Shown here one piece after another: positions 24,259 through 33,148 of a DNA stretch of 33,211 nt; within the stretch, counting starts at the first letter, position 1; each line of letters begins with the position of its first letter. The notes beneath the pieces are model-generated. The model was given only the letters and a program-made list of their open reading frames with translations. It ran no database searches and was not told where the DNA came from. Position numbers and translations under genes: made by a program. The DNA comes from CAZDAW01 sp964503685 (GTDB taxonomy: Bacteria > Chloroflexota > Anaerolineae > Anaerolineales > Anaerolineaceae): contig CAZDAW010000031.1 in the NCBI GenBank assembly GCA_964503685.1, positions 1 to 33,211 of the forward strand. Direction: 5' to 3'.

Positions 24259-24601
24259 GGGAATCTCCTGATATTGACTTGACCAGCATTTCGCGGCCTT
24301 GAATGATTTCAAATTGTTCGCCCAGGCAGGCAGGACAACGCAGGTCTTCGAAATCGGCCAGGTATTCGTTTTCACACTGGTTGCAATATAACATAAGGGG
24401 CGGGGTAAGAAATTCCAGCTCTGCTCCTTCGGCGACTGTACCTTTGCTGACCACACTGAAAGCAAAAGACAACGAGTCAATGACCACCCCGCTGAACTGC
24501 CCTATTTCCAGGACGATGCGACTGACCCGCTCTAACTGATTCTCATCAGCAACCTGAGCGACGATCTTGACGACGTTTTCGGCTAAGCTGACTTCGTGGA
24601 T
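24242..24601 (-). CDS. hypA: Hydrogenase nickel maturation protein HypA, apparent ATC start
   Basis: 119 residues if read from 24601. The frame there gives ATC-CAC-GAA-GTC-AGC, which matches the universal HypA start M-H-E-V-S apart from the third base of the first codon. GGAGG precedes it by exactly 5 nt. An in-frame TAG (stop of the upstream gene) at 24613-24611 rules out an earlier start, and the first standard start codon in frame (GTG 24487) would remove 38 conserved residues including the nickel ligand His2. The zinc site CNQC...CPAC is intact. HypA binds nickel with His2 and passes it on with HypB. The ATC could be a real rare start codon, a recent mutation, or a sequencing error. Confidence 0.9.
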   Translation of the reverse strand: MHEVSLAENVVKIVAQVADENQLERVSRIVLEIGQFSGVVIDSLSFAFSVVSKGTVAEGAELEFLTPPLMLYCNQCENEYLADFEDLRCPACLGEQFEIIQGREMLVKSISGDSHAARN

Positions 24602-24610
24602 GGCTGCCTC

Positions 24611-25756
24611 CTATTTGCCCAAGATTTTATTCACTGTCAGGCCGACGACAGCTTCAAGCTGAATACGGCTCCACAGGGCTTTGTTGGATGGGTAGATTTT
24701 AGCGTATTTGGAACGCGGTATTAATCGGATAGCGCCTTCGGGGCATCGGCTGACGCAGTGGCCGCAGCCGATGCAGCGTTCAGGATTGGAAACTGCTTTC
24801 CCGTTAACGATTTCGATGGCATGAGTGGGGCAGATGGCTGCGCATTGGCTGGCAGCCTTGCACAGCGACGGGTCAACAACAGCCATAAACCGTGAGGCAG
24901 TTACAGCGTTAGTTTGCCCGCGTTCAAGGGTTTTCAACAAAATGCAAGAGCAAGAGCAGCAGTTACAAATGGAACGAATTTCGCCTCTGGCATTATCTAC
25001 ATTATGTACTAAACCCTGTTCCTCGGCCATTTGCAGGATTCGCATCGTTTCATCATAATCGATTTGACGGGCGATGCCGCTTTCGATGAGCGATTGGGCT
25101 ATATCACTGAAAACAAGGCAGGTTTCGAGGGGATGACTGCATTCCTTACCAACCACCTTTTTTGTCTTACGGCAGTAACATTCTGCCACACCGATCAAGG
25201 TTTCCTGTTTGATCATCTCTGAAACGATGTCCAGCGGGAGAACCTGGCGCGGATCGGCCACCGGGATATTAACCGGAACATCGCTGACCGGCGATTTGCC
25301 CGTTACGGTTGCCTGCACCGGCATAACCCGATAATAGGGGGTTTTGTTGGGTATCTCGGCGGCGGCGCCTTCAATAATGGCGTCCATAAATTCGGCGTAG
25401 GCGCGCCGGCGGGGCGTGTCTTCTTGCTTGCGCACCTGCTGTTCGGTCATAAAGGCGGGGTTGCCGCGTTCATAGGCGCGCCCTGCGGGCGTATCATAGG
25501 CCATAATGAAGCCTTCGGGCGCCAGGCGCTTTAAAGCCTTATCCAACTCATCCAGCGAGATGCCGGATTTGAGAGCTTTTTTATCCAGTTTGTCGCGAGT
25601 GATATTGCCCCTGAAAGGCAGCAGGAAGAAGATTCTGATTTCGGCAGGTGTCAGCGTCTCTTGTAAGGCTTTGATGAAATTTTCCTTATTGGGTATTTTC
25701 CCCATCATGAATTCATAATACTTGCAAAGATCTTCGTAGTAATCTTTTGGGGCCAT
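24611..25756 (-). CDS. 4Fe-4S ferredoxin-domain protein upstream of hypA
   Basis: 381 residues starting after AAGGAGC. Residues about 1-110 look like a helical, winged-helix-like region. A central Cys-rich part follows: CYCRKTKKVVGKECSHPLETC (about 195-215) and SICNCCSCSCILL (about 265-277). The C-terminus has a two-cluster ferredoxin domain (about 285-345). Its second cluster motif, CIGCGHCVSRCP, is complete. The first, SLCKAASQCAAICP, has Ala where the second Cys should be, so it may hold a 3Fe-4S cluster or none. The stop is 9 bp before hypA, so it is in the hypAB operon. It may carry electrons for a hydrogenase or act in its maturation; this is inference. Confidence 0.9.
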   Translation of the reverse strand: MAPKDYYEDLCKYYEFMMGKIPNKENFIKALQETLTPAEIRIFFLLPFRGNITRDKLDKKALKSGISLDELDKALKRLAPEGFIMAYDTPAGRAYERGNPAFMTEQQVRKQEDTPRRRAYAEFMDAIIEGAAAEIPNKTPYYRVMPVQATVTGKSPVSDVPVNIPVADPRQVLPLDIVSEMIKQETLIGVAECYCRKTKKVVGKECSHPLETCLVFSDIAQSLIESGIARQIDYDETMRILQMAEEQGLVHNVDNARGEIRSICNCCSCSCILLKTLERGQTNAVTASRFMAVVDPSLCKAASQCAAICPTHAIEIVNGKAVSNPERCIGCGHCVSRCPEGAIRLIPRSKYAKIYPSNKALWSRIQLEAVVGLTVNKILGK

Positions 25757-25831
25757 GCGCTTGCTCCTTGAAAGAGAACGATGGATATCTGACAGTAAGT
25801 ATATATTGACTCGTCTCGCCTCGCCATTATT

Positions 25832-26500
25832 TTAATAATCATGCAACGCCCAGGGCAGTTCCAGAACATTGGGTTTGGAGTCGTTATAAACGGGCGTTTC
25901 GATTGCTGAGGCGCGAATCGTACGAATTTTACCGCCCGGCTTCATATTCCCTTCATCAATATAAAATTGAGCGATCTCTGTGAAGGAAGAAAATAATCGC
26001 AGATCTTTCATGTTATCCAGGATCAGGATGCCGTCAGGCAGATAGATAGCGCAGACATTATGACCTGTTGCGGTATCAATACTCAAGCCGATCATATAGG
26101 CGTCCCAGCCATTCTTCTCGAGTAAATAGCATTGTAAAATTGCCAGTCCATCGCAATCATCGTAACCGCGTTCGTATATCGTTGAGGCAGGAAGGTACTC
26201 GTTTTTTTCTTCGGTCTGATATAACATGTTATTTCTGACAAATGCGTTGACTAAAACCGGGTCATTAAGGCAGGGTAATATTTTCTGAAAGGTAAACTTC
26301 TCTCTGGCGCCTGGCGCGATTGCGCCGTAGCAGGGGTCTGGGGTTGGTGTAGGTTGTTGGGGTATGGGAGTCAGTGTGGGTGGAGGGAGTGAAGTTGGCG
26401 TCGGGAGCGGGGTGGCTGTTGGCGCCATGCGCTCCGATGGTATATTGCAGGATGTCAGGATGAGCGCCAATGAGAAAATCAAGAAAGCGTACGATTTCAT
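25832..26500 (-). CDS. Lipoprotein with transglutaminase-like domain
   Basis: 222 residues. The signal peptide ends in the lipobox ILTSC (Cys about residue 18). A Pro/Thr-rich linker (TPLPTPTSLPPPTLTPIP) leads to a domain with YDDCDGLAILQCYLLEKNGW, GHNVCAIYLPDG and ILDN. The Cys, His and Asp in that order match the catalytic triad pattern of transglutaminase-like/peptidase folds. It is likely anchored to the outer face of the membrane. The substrate is unknown. It stands alone: the neighbours point away or are separated by more than 70 bp. Confidence 0.7.
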   Translation of the reverse strand: MKSYAFLIFSLALILTSCNIPSERMAPTATPLPTPTSLPPPTLTPIPQQPTPTPDPCYGAIAPGAREKFTFQKILPCLNDPVLVNAFVRNNMLYQTEEKNEYLPASTIYERGYDDCDGLAILQCYLLEKNGWDAYMIGLSIDTATGHNVCAIYLPDGILILDNMKDLRLFSSFTEIAQFYIDEGNMKPGGKIRTIRASAIETPVYNDSKPNVLELPWALHDY

Positions 26501-26600
26501 TTTCTGTCCTCCTCATGACTGCGACTTAAAAATGCCAATAAGAGTTTATCTGGCGTTAATTTCCCATCTGGTTGTATTATAGTGCTTATCTGATCAAATC

Positions 26601-26609
26601 TGATATAAT
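26601..26609 (+). promoter_or_regulatory. Extended -10 promoter of the SLC13-tgt pair
   Basis: TGA-TATAAT at 26601-26609, about 30 bp before the ATG at 26639. No -35 stands out. The short leader has no Shine-Dalgarno site. Confidence 0.5.
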
Positions 26610-26638
26610 TTTTTATACGCATATTTTATTTATCGTTT

Positions 26639-28435
26639 ATGACTTTTCCCACGCTTCTTACTCTGTTCGTCACCCTGATTGCCGCTGTCTTATTGATCAG
26701 TGAGCGTCTGCGCCCTGACTTGATCGCCCTCATGGTGCTGGTGACGCTGGGGATTTCAGGTGTGGTAACGCCGGCCGAGGCTTTTGCCGGATTCAGCGGG
26801 TCTGCCGTATTGACAATCATTGCTGTTTCAATACTTTCGGAAGGGTTACGGCAAACCGGGGCAACGGTCCAGTTAGGAAGGAGATTGCAACAATTGGGGG
26901 GTAAGAGCGAGGTCAGCCTGATTTTGGTGACCATCCTGATATCCGCGTTTCTTTCTTTGTTTATGAATAATATTGCTGCGGTGGGAGTGCTGTTGCCGAT
27001 AGTGATGAGCCTCTGTCGCCATTCTGGCATTTCTCCTGCCCGGCTGATGCTGCCGCTGGCTTACGGTACGACCCTGGGCGGTATGGCAACGCTGTTGACG
27101 ACGTCTAATATCATCGTCAGCAGTGCTTTGCGCGATGCCGGGTTCAAACCGTTCGGTTTGCTTGATTTTCTACCCATCGGGATTCCGATTGTTGCCATCG
27201 GTACGATTTACATGATTCTGATCGGCAGACATTTGATGCCTCAGAAAACGCCGCAGGATCATTTGATCAATAACCAGGAGCTACTTGCCCGTCTGACGAA
27301 ACTATATGGCATTCATAAAAATCTATGCGAGATTTCGGTTATGCCGGATTCGCCCCTGGCAAATAAAACCATTCGCGACGGCGGTTGGGGTTGCGACCTG
27401 AGGTTGAATGTTGTCGGGTTGGCGCGCGGCGGGCAGATTCACATGGCCCCTGAAAGCACTGAAATGATTTTGGGCGGCGATGTCATTCTGGCGCAGGGGA
27501 AGGCAGACGTCAACGTGCTCGCGAAAAATCGTCTGAATTTGTTAACTCATTCCATTTTTGCCCGGCGGGTTACCGGCGGGGCGACGACCCTTGCCGAGAT
27601 TGTTCTTTCACCACATACAACGCTGACAGGAAAAACCTTGCGAGAGTTCCATTTTCGCGAGAAGTACGGTATGAATGTTCTGGCAATCTGGCGGGCGGGC
27701 CATCCCATTCGCAGCGAATATGCCAGTCTGCCTCTTCAGGGTGGGGATGCACTGCTTGTTCAGGGGACGCTGGCCCGGCTGCACATGCTCAAGGCTGAAA
27801 ATGATTTTATTGTTCTTGAAGAAGATCCCGAGGCTCTTTACCAGCCCCGGAAAAGCATACTGGCAATGTTGATCACCTTCTTAACACTGGGTATCGCTTC
27901 ATTGGATTGGATGCCTGTCCCGTATATTGCGCTGGCCGGGGCGGTATTGATGGTACTGACTCGATGTATGAGTATGAATGATGCCTATCGCTCGATCGAA
28001 TGGAAGGCGATTTTTTTGATCGCGGGAATGTGGCCGCTCAGCACGGCAATCCTTTCGAGTGGACTGGCGATGGAAAGTATGAATTTAATGATACCGGCAC
28101 TCGGCGTCAACACCCCGCTGATGCTGGCAGGGGTGCTGCTTGTTTTCAGTCTGATTGTCACCCAGTTAATGGGCGGGCAGGTGGCTTCGTTAGTGTTGGC
28201 GCCCATGGCGCTGGCGGCAGCCGGCAGCACCGGGGTCGATCCGCGAGCAATGGGGATGGCAGTGGCATTAGGTTGTTCACTGGCTTTTCCAACGCCTTTT
28301 GGCCATCCGGTGAATTTGCTGGTGATGGGGCCGGGCGGCTATACCATGAAAGATTACCTGCGCGTTGGCATTCCACTGACTGTTTTAGTGATGGCTATAA
28401 TTCTGATCGGTTTAAATATCTATTGGCAGTTATAA
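26639..28435 (+). CDS. SLC13/DASS-type transporter with two TrkA-C domains
   Basis: 598 residues. The N-terminal membrane half includes SLFMNNIAAVGVLLPIV and a TTLGGMATLLTTSNIIVS motif. In the middle, two RCK_C/TrkA-C domains (about 215-300 and 305-390) contain DLRLNVVGLARGGQI and GMNVLAIWRAGHPI. The C-terminal half ends with AFPTPFGHPVNLLVMGPGGY. This fold belongs to sodium-coupled dicarboxylate/sulfate carriers, and forms with TrkA-C inserts are often annotated as sulfur or anion permeases. The substrate cannot be read from sequence. There is no ribosome site before the ATG. It is followed after 7 bp by tgt, so the two may be co-transcribed. Confidence 0.93.
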   Translation: MTFPTLLTLFVTLIAAVLLISERLRPDLIALMVLVTLGISGVVTPAEAFAGFSGSAVLTIIAVSILSEGLRQTGATVQLGRRLQQLGGKSEVSLILVTILISAFLSLFMNNIAAVGVLLPIVMSLCRHSGISPARLMLPLAYGTTLGGMATLLTTSNIIVSSALRDAGFKPFGLLDFLPIGIPIVAIGTIYMILIGRHLMPQKTPQDHLINNQELLARLTKLYGIHKNLCEISVMPDSPLANKTIRDGGWGCDLRLNVVGLARGGQIHMAPESTEMILGGDVILAQGKADVNVLAKNRLNLLTHSIFARRVTGGATTLAEIVLSPHTTLTGKTLREFHFREKYGMNVLAIWRAGHPIRSEYASLPLQGGDALLVQGTLARLHMLKAENDFIVLEEDPEALYQPRKSILAMLITFLTLGIASLDWMPVPYIALAGAVLMVLTRCMSMNDAYRSIEWKAIFLIAGMWPLSTAILSSGLAMESMNLMIPALGVNTPLMLAGVLLVFSLIVTQLMGGQVASLVLAPMALAAAGSTGVDPRAMGMAVALGCSLAFPTPFGHPVNLLVMGPGGYTMKDYLRVGIPLTVLVMAIILIGLNIYWQL

Positions 28436-28442
28436 TAGGCCA

Positions 28443-29555
28443 ATGATTTCTGATTCTTTTTCCTTCCAAATTCTTTCCCGGCAGGGCAAGGCGCGCGCCG
28501 GAATTTTACATACACCGCATGGTGATGTCGAAACGCCGGTGTTTGCCCCGGTAGGCACTCAGGCGACCATCAAGGCCATGACGCCTGCTCAGGTCGAAGA
28601 GACGGGCGCTCAACTGGTACTGGCAAATACTTATCATTTGTACCTGCGTCCCGGTGAAGATCTGGTAGCGGAGATGGGCGGGCTGCACACTTTTATGAAC
28701 TGGCGGCGCGCCATCCTGACCGATTCGGGCGGTTATCAGGTTTTTTCACTGGCCGATATGCGCAAGATCGATGACGAAGGCGTGACGTTTAAAAGTTACA
28801 TCGATGGCTCGACGCACCGTCTGACGCCTGAAAAAGCGATTGCCATTCAAGAAAAACTGGGAGCGGATATCATTATGGCTTTTGATGAATGCGCTCCTCC
28901 TTATGATAAGGAATATAATCAACGGGCCATGGCGCGTACGCACGCCTGGGCTGAACGCTGCAAAGCTGCCCAAAAGCGCTCTGATCAGGCGCTCTATGGA
29001 ATCGTTCAGGGAGGGATATTCCCTGATCTGCGCGCCCAATCGTCTGAATTTATTGCCGGACTGGATTTTCCGGGTTATGCAATCGGTGGGCTTTCAGTGG
29101 GCGAGACGAAATCTGAAATGCATCAGATGATCGAGCTGGTCAATGATATCCTGCCGGCGGATAAACCGCGTTATTTGATGGGGGTAGGCTCGCCTGAAGA
29201 TCTGGTCAATGGGGTGCTGCGCGGTATCGACCAGTTTGACTGTGTGCTGCCAACGCGCCTGGCGCGCCATCAAGCCGCGCTGACCCGCTCCGGGCGTTTG
29301 AATCTGATGAATGCAATCTATGCGCACGACTCTCAACCCATAGAAGAAGGATGCGCGTGTTATACTTGCAAGCATTTCAGCCGCGCTTACCTGCGCCATT
29401 TAATTTTGGCGAAGGAGATGTTAGCTGCCACTCTGCTTTCGATTCATAACGTATATATGCTGGAAGCATTGATGCGCGACCTGCGTCAGGCGATTCTCGT
29501 TGGGCGGTTGGAGGCCTTTGCGGATGAATTTTTCAGCGTTTGGAATGCGACCTGA
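28443..29555 (+). CDS. tgt: tRNA-guanine (queuine) transglycosylase
   Basis: 370 residues, normal for bacterial Tgt. The catalytic acid Asp94 lies in LTDSGGYQVFS and the nucleophile Asp266 in QFDCVLPTR. The zinc site is complete: Cys304, Cys306 and Cys309 in GCACYTC, and His335 in SIHN. GIVQGG and AIGGLSVGE form the substrate pocket. The enzyme swaps guanine 34 for preQ1 in tRNAs with GUN anticodons, the first tRNA-bound step of queuosine synthesis. No other queuosine genes (queA, queC-F) are present. A TATAAT at 28431-28436 ends 6 bp before the ATG and there is no Shine-Dalgarno, so leaderless transcription is possible. Confidence 0.98.
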   Translation: MISDSFSFQILSRQGKARAGILHTPHGDVETPVFAPVGTQATIKAMTPAQVEETGAQLVLANTYHLYLRPGEDLVAEMGGLHTFMNWRRAILTDSGGYQVFSLADMRKIDDEGVTFKSYIDGSTHRLTPEKAIAIQEKLGADIIMAFDECAPPYDKEYNQRAMARTHAWAERCKAAQKRSDQALYGIVQGGIFPDLRAQSSEFIAGLDFPGYAIGGLSVGETKSEMHQMIELVNDILPADKPRYLMGVGSPEDLVNGVLRGIDQFDCVLPTRLARHQAALTRSGRLNLMNAIYAHDSQPIEEGCACYTCKHFSRAYLRHLILAKEMLAATLLSIHNVYMLEALMRDLRQAILVGRLEAFADEFFSVWNAT

Positions 29556-29556
29556 T

Positions 29557-30450
29557 TTAATCTAATTTTTCCAGTTCTTCTTCGGTCAAGAAGCCGTCGG
29601 CTGCCGAGGCCGTGCCAATTTTATAGGAAGCGTAACGGACCGCCTTACGAATTGCCAGGCGGGGGTCATCATTTTTTAAGTAATAGTGGAGAAAACAGGA
29701 GAACAGAGCGTCGCCGGCGCCAATACTGTTCACTACCGGGCGGGTATCTACCACTGGGATGTGTTCGCATGTCTGCTCGGCGCGCACGGATAGCAGCGCG
29801 CCCTGTGCGCCCATGCCAATCACCAGCACTTTTGCCGGATAGCGGGCCATAACCATCTGACTCCATTCTTCTGGCGGGCAGGGCAACAATTCATTGCTCA
29901 TAAACAAGATATCGGCTGCTTCCATATAATCCCGGTTGTAAGGGTCTTCCAATTCTGAGAGAGCATGGACATCGGTGGCGATCAATTTGCCTGCCTGCCG
30001 CGCCGCTGAAAGAAACGAGCGGGTGAAATTGATGTTGCACAGAACAGCCGCGTCGCATTCCTGGATCATCAGATTGAACAGCTCCTGGGGGTAGGTCTGT
30101 TCCTGAATGTCTTTGAGGTCAACGTGAATTTGGCGTTTGCCGGTTTTATCGTAGAGGATGACAGACTGAGGTGTTTGTTCAAGGAGTTCAATGACAAAAG
30201 TGGTCATCACTGAGCGGGCTGACAGTGAATCTCTCACCAGTGAGGCGGATATATCCCGTCCGACTATGGAGAAGAAAATGACCTGGTCGCCCAGGCGGGT
30301 CAATGCGCTGGCGATGTTGTATCCGACTCCTGAAACAGCGGTGGAAATGCCGAAGAAAGGGTAATGGACGGGCTGGTATTGCAAGGGAAAGCTGTCCACC
30401 CGCAGCGTCGTTTCGATGTTGATGAGGCCGGCGGTAAGGATTTTAGCCAT
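29557..30450 (-). CDS. PfkB-family sugar/nucleoside kinase
   Basis: 297 residues. The N-terminal substrate lid region includes GVGYNIASALTRLGDQVIFF, the first PfkB signature. The C-terminal signature has NSIGAGDALFS, with catalytic Asp247 and the anion hole GAGD (244-247). The family phosphorylates ribose, fructose derivatives, adenosine or pseudouridine; the substrate cannot be fixed here. Its ATG overlaps the last base of the TolB-like gene stop (TGATG), so the two are coupled. It converges on tgt with a one-base gap. Confidence 0.93.
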   Translation of the reverse strand: MAKILTAGLINIETTLRVDSFPLQYQPVHYPFFGISTAVSGVGYNIASALTRLGDQVIFFSIVGRDISASLVRDSLSARSVMTTFVIELLEQTPQSVILYDKTGKRQIHVDLKDIQEQTYPQELFNLMIQECDAAVLCNINFTRSFLSAARQAGKLIATDVHALSELEDPYNRDYMEAADILFMSNELLPCPPEEWSQMVMARYPAKVLVIGMGAQGALLSVRAEQTCEHIPVVDTRPVVNSIGAGDALFSCFLHYYLKNDDPRLAIRKAVRYASYKIGTASAADGFLTEEELEKLD

Positions 30451-31403
30451 CAGGGCGTCGTCTTTCGCCAGGATGGGTACTGATTATCTCCTGAATCTTC
30501 GGTAAGGAGAACCATTCCGGTTCCATCAGGGTTGATCGTGTAGATGTTGAAATTCACATCGGGGTTGGCAAAATAAGCGATCTTACGACCATCCAGCGAC
30601 CAGGCCGGGTTGTATTCCGGATAGGGTGTCTGGGTCAGGCGAGTCTGGTTTGTCCCATCAGCGTTCATGCTGTAGAGTTCCATATTGCCATCGCGGTTCG
30701 AGACGAAAACGATTTTCCCACCATCTGGCGACCAGCTTGGAAAGCCGTCGAAAGGTCCGGTCGTCAGACGTTGGAGATTGCTGCCATCTGCTCCGATCAC
30801 ATAGATTGCCATGACTTTCTCGCGGTTAGATTGGAAGGCAATCTTTGTTCCATCTGGCGACCAGGCCGGGAAACCCTCGTAGGATTGATCGCTGGTCAGG
30901 CGATTCAGATTGCTGCCATCAACAGAGATGGTATATAAATCTGAGTTATTGCGCAGGTCAGATTGGAAAACGAGCGCGTCGCCGGCGGGCGACCAGGATG
31001 GGTTGGTGTTCAGACCGGTTTTGTTGGTTAATTGCGTCACTGCTTTCGTATCGATATTGATCAGAAATATCTGTGAAGAACCGCTGACTTCGGCTGAGTA
31101 GGCTAACGTTTTGCCATCAGCAGACCAAGCGATGGCGCCTGTACCCAGGGCGGGTGACAGGTAGGTCTTTTTGGAACCATCGCGTTCCATCAGCATGATA
31201 TCGCCATTGGATATATAACAGAGTGGAAGGATATTGACATCGGCCAGATTTTCAGGAGTGGTGATAAATTCCGGTAAAGGCCCGACCGGCGCGGGATTTG
31301 TAAACCAGGTACAGGCGCCTAACATAACGGTAAGAAACAGAATCAGCGCCGCAGATAAAATGGTCTGGATCGGTAAATGTTTGAATATCATTTGCTTCCT
31401 CAT
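30450..31403 (-). CDS. TolB-like beta-propeller (PD40/WD40-like) lipoprotein
   Basis: 317 residues from ATG 31403, preceded by GGAGA; five in-frame codons upstream are ignored for lack of a ribosome site. A signal peptide ends in MLGAC (lipobox). Then come about six repeats of the PD40 type, each with W S x D G or SPDG...IAF/VF and a LYxxxxDGxxxxxLT tail, for example SWSPDGGKIVFVSNRDGN and AWSPDGTKIAFQSNREK. They should fold as a six-bladed propeller on the membrane surface for protein or ligand binding. It lacks the TolB N-terminal domain, so it is not the Tol-Pal TolB. It is coupled to the PfkB gene, but a functional link is not obvious. Confidence 0.92.
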   Translation of the reverse strand: MRKQMIFKHLPIQTILSAALILFLTVMLGACTWFTNPAPVGPLPEFITTPENLADVNILPLCYISNGDIMLMERDGSKKTYLSPALGTGAIAWSADGKTLAYSAEVSGSSQIFLINIDTKAVTQLTNKTGLNTNPSWSPAGDALVFQSDLRNNSDLYTISVDGSNLNRLTSDQSYEGFPAWSPDGTKIAFQSNREKVMAIYVIGADGSNLQRLTTGPFDGFPSWSPDGGKIVFVSNRDGNMELYSMNADGTNQTRLTQTPYPEYNPAWSLDGRKIAYFANPDVNFNIYTINPDGTGMVLLTEDSGDNQYPSWRKTTP

Positions 31404-31474
31404 GATGTCTCCTTTCACTTGAGGCGTTCAGAGGCATTCTTCTATCAGTGATTATATCTCTGGAACATTATTTG

Positions 31475-32293
31475 TTACTTAACATTTTTGTTAACTTCCG
31501 TCTGAAGTCGGATGTATTCGGGCGTTTGGGCGTACTGGCGAAGCTGCTCGATGCGTTTGATGATCAGGGGGTGGGTGGAAAGGGCGTCGCTCATTGCGCC
31601 CAAAAAGGTATCATCCTCGGCGTCGATCATTTGCATGGCGTGTTGGAATCCGGCGCTGGTGAGAGCGGCTTCACCAGCGGTCAATTTGACCAGAGCTGAT
31701 ATTGCACTCTTGAGAGAGCCGCAGGCAAGCAATCCAGCTCTGTCGGCGGAATATTCACAGGCGCGGTTCCAGCTTCGAAACGCCAGCAGAAGGATCGCCG
31801 ACGCCCAGGACGGGCTGGGAATGCCTGCCATTCCCCCGATCAGACTGTTCAGCCAGGTATGTCCCAGGGCAATATGTCCTGTCTCGTGGCCGATGATGAA
31901 ACTCATTTCGTCGCGATCCATGATTTTGAAGAGAGCAGCATACAGAACGATATCTTTGGGATCAGAGAAACCAAAGGTATATGCATTCAGTTCCCGACTG
32001 GGGAGGACAAAAACGTTGACTGCTCCGGTTTGCAGTTGCTGGCTGACTTTATTGATGATATCGGTCAGGGTAGGGTCCTCTTGTGGGCTAACCGGATGGG
32101 CTTCGTGGACGAGCTGGGCGTGATGGGATTGACTGGTCATGTAAGCGATGCCGATTACAATGAATACGAATATGCCGCCTGCGCAAAAAGTGGCTGTGGC
32201 AGTCAGAGTAATGACCAGGAAAACCAGTATGAAAGTTGTACTCAGGATGAATTGCTCGTTGGGATAACGGTAAGCAGTCGTACGGTATGCCAT
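31475..32293 (-). CDS. M48 family metallopeptidase (HtpX/Oma1-like), membrane-anchored
   Basis: 272 residues from ATG 32293, one base after the upstream lipoprotein stop; a TTG at 32317 would add 8 residues. The zinc motif HETGH (about 136-140) and the third ligand in CEYSADRAG are present, so it should be an active protease. One or two membrane helices lie near the N-terminus (about residues 18-53), ahead of the catalytic domain; the C-terminus has STHPLIIKRIEQLRQYA, typical of M48. Likely a membrane-protein quality-control protease. Translation is probably coupled to the upstream lipoprotein gene. Confidence 0.93.
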   Translation of the reverse strand: MAYRTTAYRYPNEQFILSTTFILVFLVITLTATATFCAGGIFVFIVIGIAYMTSQSHHAQLVHEAHPVSPQEDPTLTDIINKVSQQLQTGAVNVFVLPSRELNAYTFGFSDPKDIVLYAALFKIMDRDEMSFIIGHETGHIALGHTWLNSLIGGMAGIPSPSWASAILLLAFRSWNRACEYSADRAGLLACGSLKSAISALVKLTAGEAALTSAGFQHAMQMIDAEDDTFLGAMSDALSTHPLIIKRIEQLRQYAQTPEYIRLQTEVNKNVK

Positions 32294-32294
32294 G

Positions 32295-33101
32295 TCAATC
32301 CACGCAGAGGCCGTCAAGCGATGGGTCTTCGTATAGTTTTTGGGGCGATTGTTCGCTTATGCTGCCATCCGGTTTAACCAGTACGTCAACCGAGAAGGTA
32401 GCATGCGGGCCGCAGCCGCAAATACGGAAATGGTATAAATGCACCTGATAACCTTCATCCGTTTTGGAAACAAAGGTATCTTCCATTGTTTTTGTGAAGT
32501 AACGAAATTCCGGGTCGGCATGAATATCAAAAAGCGCGGAATAACCGGTAACTGCCTGGGCGTAGCTGAGCGCTTCATCGGGGCTCGTTATCGGGGCATA
32601 TAATTTCTGGAATTCCTGTTTGTTGTGAATTGTGTTTAATTTGCCGTCTTTCAAGTAAATATAACGGATATAATCGGGCAGCAGGCAGCCGCTGATATAA
32701 ACATTCGGCGGCTCATCGGTTGAGCGGTCTTCGGGAAGTTCCTGACATACAGCCAGGGGGTATTTGGGCTGCAACCCGCCCAGCAGATCAGGCGCCGCCT
32801 GGATATAGGTACACGATTGGACATCCGTATCTGACAGATTGGGGTTAACCAGATAGCTGTTTTCATCTTCTTTCCAGCCAGCATCCAGCCAGGCCTGCAA
32901 ATCGTTTGTCAATGCCGGGTGGGGATGATTGATTACCTGCGGGATAGTACCGGTGGGATAGGGTGTGGGCTCGTTGTTTGCAACGGGTGTTTCCGCGTTT
33001 GTTCCAGCCGGCGGTGTGTAAATAGAGGGGGATGTCTTGCATCCAGATAATGCGATGATCAGGATAAAAAGTAAAATATAAAGGCGACCTTGTTTATTCA
33101 T
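32295..33101 (-). CDS. Predicted lipoprotein, unknown function
   Basis: 268 residues with GGAGG before the ATG at 33101. The signal peptide ends in ALSGC (lipobox). A short Pro/Thr-rich linker (NNEPTPYPTGTIP) precedes an alpha/beta domain of about 210 residues with eight or so Cys (for example SCTYIQ, AVCQEL, SGCLLPDYI, RICGCGPHATFSVDVLVKPDG, DGLCVD), which suggests disulfides outside the membrane. No known motif was recognised. The gene is coupled to the M48 peptidase downstream, so the two may work on the same surface or membrane substrates. Confidence 0.85.
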   Translation of the reverse strand: MNKQGRLYILLFILIIALSGCKTSPSIYTPPAGTNAETPVANNEPTPYPTGTIPQVINHPHPALTNDLQAWLDAGWKEDENSYLVNPNLSDTDVQSCTYIQAAPDLLGGLQPKYPLAVCQELPEDRSTDEPPNVYISGCLLPDYIRYIYLKDGKLNTIHNKQEFQKLYAPITSPDEALSYAQAVTGYSALFDIHADPEFRYFTKTMEDTFVSKTDEGYQVHLYHFRICGCGPHATFSVDVLVKPDGSISEQSPQKLYEDPSLDGLCVD

Positions 33102-33148
33102 GGGTGACCTCCAGTATCACTGCGTATTATTATAATGAATTATGCCGT

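Noticed and set aside
24242..24487. 81-residue HypA frame starting at GTG 24487
   Set aside because: It would lack the first 38 conserved residues, including the nickel-binding His; the frame continues upstream to ATC 24601 with a proper ribosome site.
30910..31101. Plus-strand short open frames across the TolB-like gene
   Set aside because: They arise from the repeat structure of the propeller gene on the other strand.
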